A DNA stretch of 7,332 bases. Origin: Actinomycetota bacterium (lineage in GTDB: Bacteria; Actinomycetota; Thermoleophilia; RBG-16-64-13). The DNA is taken from the NCBI GenBank assembly GCA_023488925.1, contig JAMDDA010000054.1, positions 1 through 7,332 of the forward strand. The letters are read 5' to 3'. The first letter of the stretch is position 1, and every line of letters begins with the position of its first letter. The notes beneath the pieces are model-generated. The model was not told the DNA's origin and made no database searches. It saw only the letters and a program-made list of their open reading frames with translations. Of the stretch, positions 1 through 4,218 are shown one piece after another. The position numbers were made by a program, and so were the translations under genes.

Positions 1-77
1 CGGGCCCAACGTTCGAGGGTTTCCCGCTCGGTCTCGGAAAGCACAATGTCTGGCGTTGGTCTACCCCGTCGTCCCAT
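1..77 (-). CDS. IS630-family transposase, N-terminal fragment (cut by the window edge)
   Basis: Read on the minus strand from the ATG at 77 down to base 1, the frame is open and encodes 25 residues beginning MGRRGRPTPDIVLSETERE, followed by TLERWAR. This arginine-rich start followed by a 'VLSexERETLERWAR' segment is the usual opening of the helix-turn-helix DNA-binding part of IS630-family (Tc1/mariner-like DDE) transposases. A good SD (GGAGG, plus-strand 81-85 as cctcc) lies just upstream of the ATG on the minus strand, so the start looks real. The catalytic DDE domain lies outside the window, so it is not known whether the gene is intact. The insertion sequence's end should lie within about 80 bases to the right of the ATG, but I could not fix its terminal repeat. 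Family assignment rests on 25 residues only. Confidence 0.72.
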   Translation of the reverse strand, partial: MGRRGRPTPDIVLSETERETLERWA

Positions 78-155
78 GGCTCCTCCATCCTCGCATTTGG
101 AAGTAAGGTTCGCCATGGAGAGTTTTTAACCTGTACTTTCAATTCAGGACACTAG

Positions 156-265
156 GAGGCTGTTGACAAAGACCGTGACCGCCACGTTCGGAGACGAATA
201 ACCACTGCATCTTGACTCCCGTCCGTGGCCGAACGTGGCGTGATACCGGGTTCTTCAACAGCCTC
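156..265. mobile_element. 110-bp MITE-like inverted-repeat element (or collapsed IS)
   Basis: The left arm (156-191) and right arm (229-265, read in reverse complement) both begin GAGGCTGTTGA and both end CGCCACGTTCGG. The outer 11 and inner 12 bases match exactly, with a diverged middle. The 37-bp centre (192-228) has no coding capacity. The flanks are CTAG at 152-155 on the left and GTAG at 266-269 on the right, a near-perfect 4-bp duplication. From memory, ends reading GAGGCTGTTGA(AGAA) resemble those of IS1182/IS5-type elements, so this is probably a non-autonomous derivative mobilised in trans, or two IS ends joined by an internal deletion. The inverted repeat is seen directly; the family link is inference. 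Confidence 0.6.
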
Positions 266-287
266 GTAGAGGAGCGGGACCGGCGCC

Positions 288-315
288 CGCTCGGCCGGTC
301 GGAAGACCGCCGGCC
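288..315. repeat. 28-bp hairpin repeat, copy 1
   Basis: This 28-bp sequence is repeated without mismatch at 355-382, an offset of 67 bp. Each copy folds on itself: CGGTC and GACCG form a stem closed by a GGAA tetraloop, and further GC pairs extend it past a single bulged C. It sits in non-coding DNA between the MITE-like element and the tRNA-Val promoter. It may be a REP-like palindromic unit or part of a terminator, but no T-run follows. Confidence 0.6.
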
Positions 316-354
316 TCGGCATCTCTTTGGCTCGGTGCGCTTCGGTCCGCCCGG

Positions 355-382
355 CGCTCGGCCGGTCGGAAGACCGCCGGCC
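355..382. repeat. 28-bp hairpin repeat, copy 2
   Basis: This is an exact second copy of the sequence at 288-315, with the same CGGTC-GGAA-GACCG hairpin core. It ends 15 bp before the -35 box of the tRNA-Val promoter. The two copies are separated by 39 bp of unrelated GC-rich sequence that shows no ORF with a credible start. Confidence 0.6.
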
Positions 383-397
383 GGCCGACTCGGCGGC

Positions 398-426
398 TTG
401 TCGGAATCTTGGGCCGGCTGTATTAT
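398..426 (+). promoter_or_regulatory. Sigma-70-type promoter of tRNA-Val
   Basis: A TTGTCG -35 box (398-403) is followed after exactly 17 bp by a TATTAT -10 box (421-426). The expected transcription start near 433 lies about 8 bases before the mature tRNA 5' end at 441, typical for a solitary tRNA gene. AT-rich hexamers at this spacing stand out in such GC-rich sequence. Confidence 0.68.
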
Positions 427-440
427 GTCTCGGCTCGGCC

Positions 441-512
441 GGGCGCTTAGCTCAGGGGGAGAGCGCTTCCTTGACGCGGAAGAGGCCACAGGTTCAAATC
501 CTGTAGCGCCCA
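441..512 (+). tRNA. tRNA-Val (anticodon GAC)
   Basis: A full cloverleaf can be drawn. The acceptor stem 441-447 pairs with 505-511 over 7 of 7 positions. The D stem is GCTC (450-453) with GAGC (461-464) around a short 7-nt loop. The anticodon stem 466-470 pairs with 478-482. The anticodon loop TTGACGC (471-477) has anticodon GAC at 473-475, reading GUC/GUU valine codons. The variable loop has 5 nt, and the T stem 488-492/500-504 encloses TTCAAAT. Base 512 (A) is the discriminator. The following CTG shows that the 3' CCA is not encoded and must be added by nucleotidyltransferase. It is transcribed from the promoter at 398-426. Confidence 0.96.
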
Positions 513-562
513 CTGGCACTTTGTTGAGGAATCGGCTGTCACGCCGCATTCAGTCGCGGGCT

Positions 563-592
563 GAAAGGAGTCCCTGTGCGGGGGCTCCTTTC
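563..592 (+). terminator. Strong hairpin downstream of tRNA-Val, possible terminator
   Basis: GAAAGGAG (563-570) pairs perfectly with CTCCTTTC (585-592). Inside it, CCC (572-574) can pair with GGG (581-583), giving a long, nearly continuous stem. It lies about 50 bases after the tRNA and is the best candidate for ending its transcript. It has no following T-run, so intrinsic termination is uncertain; it could instead be a processing or leader structure. Confidence 0.4.
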
Positions 593-611
593 GCCTGTCG
601 GCGCGCCTGCT
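576..611. repeat. 36-nt imperfect direct repeat in the tRNA-thrS spacer, copy A
   Basis: This 36-nt sequence recurs at 638-673 with 3 mismatches, a 62-bp period. Copy A contains the right arm of the hairpin at 563-592. Both copies share GTGCGGGGGCTCC at the start and GGCGCGCCTGCT at the end. No ORF explains them. The 513-777 spacer otherwise holds only the hairpin and the thrS promoter; I saw no T-box consensus. Confidence 0.55.
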
Positions 612-637
612 GCCGGGGGGTTCGCGGATGCGGTGAC

Positions 638-673
638 GTGCGGGGGCTCCCTTCGTCTGTGGGCGCGCCTGCT
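638..673. repeat. 36-nt imperfect direct repeat in the tRNA-thrS spacer, copy B
   Basis: This is the second copy of the 576-611 sequence (33 of 36 identical). It lacks an adjacent left hairpin arm, although the arm at 563-570 could pair with it with one mismatch, so the two copies could in principle compete for the same arm. Confidence 0.55.
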
Positions 674-731
674 CTCGAGCGTGGGCGCGATGGCCGGTGC
701 GCAGACCCGGGGCCTCAGGCCGATCCCGCCT

Positions 732-740
732 TGGTATACT
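732..740 (+). promoter_or_regulatory. Extended -10 promoter of thrS
   Basis: TGGTATACT is an extended -10 element (TGN followed by TATACT at 735-740). It lies 38 bases before the thrS ATG, with transcription expected to start near 747. No good -35 hexamer is present 16-18 bp upstream (711-718 is GC-rich, with a small GGCC-TCA-GGCC palindrome), which fits an extended -10 type. The short leader leaves no room for a T-box downstream of this start. Confidence 0.55.
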
Positions 741-777
741 CGAGGCCGTTCGTAATCCCCGGTCCGAGTGAGGTCCC

Positions 778-2688
778 ATGAACGTCATCCTGCCCGACGG
801 CTCCATGCTCTCCGTGCCCGAGGGGGCCACCGCCCTCACCGTGGCCGAGACCATCGGGCGTCGGCTGGCGAAAGCGGCGGTAGCGGCCAGGATTGGGGAC
901 AGGCTCGTCGATCTCGACACTCCGGTCCACGAGGGCGACCACGTGAGCATCGTCACACTCGAGTCCGAGGACGGCCTGGAGGTGCTACGCCATTCGAGCG
1001 CGCACGTGCTGGCCGAAGCGGCGACCGCCGTCTATCCGGGCACGAAGGTGGCTATCGGCCCGGCTATCAAAGACGGCTTCTATTACGACTTCGAATTCCC
1101 TGAACCCGTCGGTGAGGACGACCTGGCACGCCTGCAGGAGGCCATGGAACGGTCCATCCGGGCCGCAAAGCCCTTCCGGCGGCAGGAGGTGAGCCGGGCG
1201 GAGGCTCTGCAGTTGTTCGCCGACGAGCCGTACAAACTGGAGCTCATCCGCGAGCTGCCCGAGGATGTCACCATCAGCGTGTATCGCCACGGCGACTTCG
1301 TCGATCTCTGCCGGGGCCCGCACCTCCCCGATACGAGCCGGATCCCCGCGGTCAAGCTGCTGTCCACCGCCGGAGCCTACTGGCGGGGCGATCCCGATAA
1401 TCCCATGCTCACCCGCTATTACGGTACCGCCTTTCCGACGAAGAAGGATCTGGACGCCCACCTGGAACGCCTGGAGATGGCCCGGCAGCGCGACCACCGG
1501 AGGCTGGGCCGGGAGCTCGACCTGTTCAGCTTCCACGACGAAGGCCCCGGCTTCCCCTTCCTTCATGCGAGAGGCATGCGGGTGGTCAACGCCCTGTTGG
1601 AGTACTGGCGGGCCGAGCACCGAGCCGCCGGATACGAGGAGATCAAAACACCCATCATCCTCGACCGCACCTTGTGGGAGCGCTCCGGCCATTGGGACAA
1701 TTACAAAGACAACATGTATTTCACGCGCATCGATGAGGCCGAGTTCGCGGTGAAGCCCATGAACTGCCCGGGCGGTATCCTCATCTACCGGTCCGAGCGA
1801 CACTCCTACCGCGAGTTCCCCCTGCGTATGGCCGAGCTCGGCCTCGTTCACCGGCACGAGCTCTCCGGGGTGCTGCACGGCCTTTTCCGCGTCCGCACGT
1901 TCACCCAAGACGACGCACATATCTACTGTCTGCCCGAGCAGGTCGAAGACGAGGTGGTGGGCGTCATCGAGCTGGTCCTGCGCATGTACCGCACCTTCGG
2001 CTTCGACACGGTGCATCTGGAGCTCTCCACGCGGCCGGCTAAGTCCATCGGCAGCGACGAGATGTGGCGGGCGGCCGAGCAGGCCCTGGCGCGGGCGCTG
2101 GATCGGGCCGGCCTCGAGTACCAGTTGAACCCCGGCGACGGCGCCTTCTACGGTCCGAAGATCGACTTCCACATCGAGGACGTCATGGGCCGTACCTGGC
2201 AGTGCGCCACGTGCCAGCTCGACTTCGCCATGCCCGAACGCTTCGATCTCGAGTACGTGGGGGAAGACAACCGGCGTCACCGCCCGGTGATGATTCACCG
2301 CACGGTGCTGGGGAGCATCGAACGCTTCCTGGGTATCCTCATCGAGCACTACGGGGGGGCGTTCCCTGCATGGCTGGCGCCGGTGCAGGCAGTGGTCATC
2401 CCCGTGGCCGACCGGCACAACGGTTATGCCCGCGCGGTGGCCCGGGACTTCGCGCGCGCGGGTTTGCGGGTGGAGGTCGACGACCGCACCGAGTCCGTCC
2501 GACGGAAGATCCGCGACAACGAGGTGTTGAAGGTGCCCTTCATGCTGGTGCTGGGCGAGCGGGAGGTGGAGGGCGGGGCCGTGTCCGTGCGCTCCCACAG
2601 CCGGGGCGATCTGGGGAGCTTCTCCCGTGCCGGTGCCCTGGAGCTGGTGCTCGGCGAATCGGCTCCGCCGGTCGTGCCGGCCACTTGA
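778..2688 (+). CDS. thrS: Threonine--tRNA ligase
   Basis: This class II aminoacyl-tRNA synthetase charges tRNA-Thr with threonine in the cytoplasm and edits mischarged seryl-tRNA. At 636 aa it has the usual full bacterial length. An N-terminal TGS domain (about 1-61) is followed by the editing domain, whose metal-site residues are visible as HSSAH (72-76) and CRGPH (C178, H182). The catalytic core carries the zinc ligands C330 (in MNCPGG), H381 (in DDAHIYC) and H507 (in MIHRTVLGSIERF, motif 3), and motif 2 near FRVRTFTQDD (370-379). The C-terminal anticodon-binding domain starts around 535 and ends with DNEVLKVPFMLVLGERE. The ATG follows SD-like GTGAGGT (768-774) by a short spacer and gives the expected TGS start. 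An extended -10 promoter lies upstream. The last codons and TGA lie inside a 30-bp tandem duplication. The opposite strand is open for a long stretch, but that is a GC shadow. Confidence 0.98.
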   Translation: MNVILPDGSMLSVPEGATALTVAETIGRRLAKAAVAARIGDRLVDLDTPVHEGDHVSIVTLESEDGLEVLRHSSAHVLAEAATAVYPGTKVAIGPAIKDGFYYDFEFPEPVGEDDLARLQEAMERSIRAAKPFRRQEVSRAEALQLFADEPYKLELIRELPEDVTISVYRHGDFVDLCRGPHLPDTSRIPAVKLLSTAGAYWRGDPDNPMLTRYYGTAFPTKKDLDAHLERLEMARQRDHRRLGRELDLFSFHDEGPGFPFLHARGMRVVNALLEYWRAEHRAAGYEEIKTPIILDRTLWERSGHWDNYKDNMYFTRIDEAEFAVKPMNCPGGILIYRSERHSYREFPLRMAELGLVHRHELSGVLHGLFRVRTFTQDDAHIYCLPEQVEDEVVGVIELVLRMYRTFGFDTVHLELSTRPAKSIGSDEMWRAAEQALARALDRAGLEYQLNPGDGAFYGPKIDFHIEDVMGRTWQCATCQLDFAMPERFDLEYVGEDNRRHRPVMIHRTVLGSIERFLGILIEHYGGAFPAWLAPVQAVVIPVADRHNGYARAVARDFARAGLRVEVDDRTESVRRKIRDNEVLKVPFMLVLGEREVEGGAVSVRSHSRGDLGSFSRAGALELVLGESAPPVVPAT

Positions 2689-2736
2689 GCCCCGGAAAGC
2701 CGGGGGCCGGCCACTTGAGCACCGGAAAGCCGTGGG
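2677..2736. repeat. 30-bp tandem duplication across the thrS stop codon
   Basis: Bases 2677-2706 are repeated head to tail as 2707-2736, with only two differences (C to A at 2721, G to T at 2733). The first copy encodes the last residues and TGA of thrS. The second is non-coding and carries TTGAGC at 2715-2720, the -35 box of the infC promoter. Copy 1 also forms a CCCCGG-AAAG-CCGGGG hairpin (2690-2705), which the changes in copy 2 disrupt. Confidence 0.85.
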
Positions 2737-2743
2737 CTATACT
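2715..2743 (+). promoter_or_regulatory. Promoter of the infC-rpmI-rplT operon
   Basis: TTGAGC (2715-2720) and TATACT (2738-2743) are separated by exactly 17 bp, giving a near-consensus sigma-70-type promoter. Transcription should start near 2750, leaving a leader of about 205 nt before the preferred infC start. The -35 box lies in the second unit of the duplicated thrS end. The -10 hexamer is identical to that of the thrS promoter. infC can therefore be transcribed independently of thrS. Confidence 0.68.
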
Positions 2744-2874
2744 CCCGGCTGCATATAAAGCGGAAGCCACTCTTCCCACCTCGCGCCCCGGGGGCGCCGG
2801 GGTCCATCCATATGAGACGCCCGCCCGCGACGGCGGAGCGCGTGGACGACCGTGAGGAACGCGGCCGACAAGGA

Positions 2875-2899
2875 GCGGTGGCTGGGAGCTGCCGCTTTT
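2875..2899 (+). terminator. Candidate transcription attenuator in the infC leader
   Basis: GCGGTGGCT (2875-2883) pairs along its whole length with AGCTGCCGC (2887-2895), with two G-U wobbles and a GGG loop, and is followed at once by TTTTCT (2896-2901). This is the form of an intrinsic terminator. It lies inside the leader, downstream of the infC promoter and upstream of the gene, so it would act as an attenuator. In Bacillus subtilis the infC-rpmI-rplT leader is known to be controlled by transcription attenuation through ribosomal protein L20; the same logic here is inference. The T-run is short, so efficiency may be modest. Confidence 0.5.
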
Positions 2900-2935
2900 C
2901 TGCATTATGGGGAGCGAAAGCGATCCGGTGTATCC

Positions 2936-2946
2936 GGAGGGAGGTG
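2936..2946 (+). promoter_or_regulatory. Ribosome binding site that favours an AUA start for infC
   Basis: GGAGGGAGGTG contains GGAGGTG, a 7-nt match to the anti-SD. It ends 8 bases before the in-frame ATA at 2955. No in-frame ATG, GTG or TTG lies at a usable distance behind it. The upstream ATG at 2907 has only a GGGAG 18 bases away and follows the attenuator T-run. Confidence 0.6.
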
Positions 2947-2954
2947 CTGAGGAC

Positions 2955-3470
2955 ATAGCCGACAGCATTCGCATCAACGAGAGGATCCGTGCAGACGTCG
3001 TCCGGCTGATCGGCCCGGACGGGGAGCAGGTCGGAGTGGTGAACCTCAGGGAAGCCCTTGCGTATGCCGACCGTCTCAACCTGGACCTGGTGGAAGTCGC
3101 ACCCCAAGCGAGTCCGCCCGTCTGCAAGGTCATGGACTACGGCAAGTATCGTTATGAGCAGGAGCAGAAGGCCAAGGAAGCGCGTAAGCGCCAAACCACG
3201 ATCAGCATCAAGGAAATCAAGCTGCGGCCCAAGATCGACGACCACGACTTCGAGGTCAAGAAAGGCCACGTGGAGCGCTTTCTGAAGAAGGGCGACAAGG
3301 TGAAGCTCACCATCATGTTCCGCGGTCGGGAGCTCGTGCACCCGCATCTGGGAGAAAGACTCCTGCGGCGCATGGCCGAAGACCTGGCCGAGCTGGGCGA
3401 CGTCGAATCGCAGCCCAACCTCGACGGCCGCAACATGGTCATGATGTTGGCGCCCAAGAAGCAGCGGTAG
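2955..3470 (+). CDS. infC: Translation initiation factor IF-3 (probable AUA start)
   Basis: IF3 binds the 30S subunit, prevents premature 50S joining and checks start-codon/initiator-tRNA pairing. From 2955 the product has 171 aa, the family's normal size. The N-domain opens with RINERIR (6-12) and [10 protein letters not shown]; the family signature [15 protein letters not shown] covers 58-72; the linker is lysine-rich; the C-domain runs from [12 protein letters not shown] (89-100) through IMFRGRE to [12 protein letters not shown]. The canonical ATG at 2907 would add 16 residues ([16 protein letters not shown]) with no clear family counterpart, part of which is encoded by the SD itself; an in-frame ATT directly precedes that ATG. 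Starting at ATA gives a normal-length N-terminus and a well-placed SD. Non-canonical infC starts are established in other bacteria (AUU in E. coli), where IF3 represses its own translation. Gene identity is certain; the start is inference. Confidence 0.93.
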   Translation: MADSIRINERIRADVVRLIGPDGEQVGVVNLREALAYADRLNLDLVEVAPQASPPVCKVMDYGKYRYEQEQKAKEARKRQTTISIKEIKLRPKIDDHDFEVKKGHVERFLKKGDKVKLTIMFRGRELVHPHLGERLLRRMAEDLAELGDVESQPNLDGRNMVMMLAPKKQR

Positions 3471-3514
3471 TCCCCTCTCGAGACCCGGGCGGGCTGGGTC
3501 GGACATGTCGATTT

Positions 3515-3581
3515 GGAGGCCGGCGCCTCCGGCCTGACCGCGCCGCCTGCGCGCGGGTGGGCCCTGTATCCGTGGCAGGGC
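3515..3581 (+). promoter_or_regulatory. Two hairpins in the infC-rpmI spacer, possible ribosomal-protein control region
   Basis: The 134-nt gap between infC and rpmI is long for this cluster. GGAGGC (3515-3520) pairs with GCCTCC (3525-3530), and the overlapping GGCCGG (3518-3523) can instead pair with CCGGCC (3529-3534), so two folds exclude each other. Further on, GCCCTG (3561-3566) pairs with CAGGGC (3576-3581), just before the rpmI ribosome binding site. No T-run follows, so these are not obvious terminators. In E. coli, L20 represses rpmI-rplT by binding upstream of rpmI; similar control here is only a possibility. Confidence 0.35.
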
Positions 3582-3604
3582 GACAAAGGGAGAAACGAAG
3601 ACAC

Positions 3605-3799
3605 ATGAAAAAGAACAAGACCCATAGCGGTACGAAGAAGCGGATCAAAGTCACCGGGAGCGGCAAACTGCTGCGGCGCCGTGCCTTCGGGAGCCACCTG
3701 CTTACCAAGAAGTCGGCCAAGAGGAAGCGGAAGTTCCGCAAGGACGCGGTCGTCAGTGCCAACGATGCCACCCGGGTCAAGGACCTTCTGGGCGCGTAG
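3605..3799 (+). CDS. rpmI: 50S ribosomal protein L35
   Basis: The 64-aa, strongly basic protein MKKNKTHSGTKKRIKVTGSG...KLLRRRAFGSHLLTKKSAKRKR...VKDLLGA is a complete L35, a small 23S rRNA-binding protein of the large subunit. The frame is open from an earlier ATG at 3557, but that would add 16 residues not found in the family, so the ATG at 3605 is chosen. Its SD, GGGAG (3588-3592), lies 12 bases upstream, a rather long spacing. It sits between infC and rplT as in most bacteria, with only 12 bases to rplT. Confidence 0.96.
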   Translation: MKKNKTHSGTKKRIKVTGSGKLLRRRAFGSHLLTKKSAKRKRKFRKDAVVSANDATRVKDLLGA

Positions 3800-3811
3800 G
3801 AGGGATGCACC

Positions 3812-4174
3812 ATGCCGAGGGTGAAGCGCAGCACCAATGCTCAGAAAAAGCGGCGCAAGGTCCTTGACGAGACCAAAGGCTATTTCGGGCTCAAGAAATC
3901 GACCTACCGACAGGCCAAGCAGCAGCTTCTCAAGTCGTACACGTACGCGTACCGCGACCGCAAGGCCCGCAAGCGCGACTTCCGTCGCCTGTGGATCACG
4001 CGCATCAACGCCGGGGCGCGTCTCCACGGCCTGAGCTACAACGAGCTCATGCACGGTCTGAAGGTGGCCAACATCGACCTGAACCGCAAGACCCTGGCCG
4101 AGCTCGCGGTGCAGGAGCCCCAAGTCTTCGCCGAGATCGCCGGCAAGGCCAAGGAAGCCCTGGCCACCGCCTGA
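3812..4174 (+). CDS. rplT: 50S ribosomal protein L20
   Basis: The 120-aa product is a full-length L20, which binds 23S rRNA early in large-subunit assembly. It begins MPRVKRSTNAQKKRRK and carries the basic family core (YAYRDRKARKRDFRRLWI, then TRINAGARLHGLSYNELM), followed by the globular C-terminal part ANIDLNRKTLAELA. AGGAGGG overlaps the rpmI stop (TAG at 3797-3799) and lies at good distance from the ATG, so rpmI and rplT are probably translationally coupled. In other bacteria L20 is also the autogenous repressor of this operon; that role is inferred here from family knowledge only. Confidence 0.97.
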   Translation: MPRVKRSTNAQKKRRKVLDETKGYFGLKKSTYRQAKQQLLKSYTYAYRDRKARKRDFRRLWITRINAGARLHGLSYNELMHGLKVANIDLNRKTLAELAVQEPQVFAEIAGKAKEALATA

Positions 4175-4188
4175 CCGCGGAGGCAGTC

Positions 4189-4215
4189 GTGCCACGGGTG
4201 TCGGGCGGCCCGTAG
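4189..4215 (+). CDS. Possible 8-codon leader ORF before ktrB (or interrupted 5' end of ktrB)
   Basis: GGAGG (4179-4183) lies 5 bases before a GTG that opens an 8-codon reading frame, GTG CCA CGG GTG TCG GGC, then GGC CCG TAG. It is in the same frame as ktrB and ends 3 bases before the ktrB ATG. Two readings are possible. It may be a translated leader whose terminating ribosomes restart at ktrB, which has no SD itself. Or the original ktrB start was this GTG and an amber codon now interrupts it: the extension would bring the N-terminus to about the length of Bacillus KtrB. Expression is unproven. Confidence 0.35.
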   Translation: MPRVSGGP

Positions 4216-4218
4216 ACC

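Noticed and set aside
78..155. Terminal inverted repeat of the IS630 element near the AACCTGTA sequence at 129-136.
   Set aside because: Only one end is in the window, so the repeat and the TA duplication cannot be shown.
288..382. CRISPR-like array from the 28-bp repeats.
   Set aside because: Only two units exist, there is no further repeat at the same spacing, and no cas gene is present.
513..777. T-box riboswitch controlling thrS.
   Set aside because: No T-box consensus (GGGTGG-ACC-CG type) was found, and the best promoter lies only 38 bases from the ATG, leaving no room for one downstream.
212..781. Plus-strand open frame running through the tRNA-Val gene and the thrS leader.
   Set aside because: It contains the whole tRNA, the repeats and the thrS promoter, has no SD or family resemblance, and is low-complexity Arg/Gly/Pro-rich.
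985..2598. Long open frame on the minus strand opposite thrS (537 codons).
   Set aside because: It lies entirely within thrS, has no recognisable family, and is the usual antisense shadow of a GC-rich gene.
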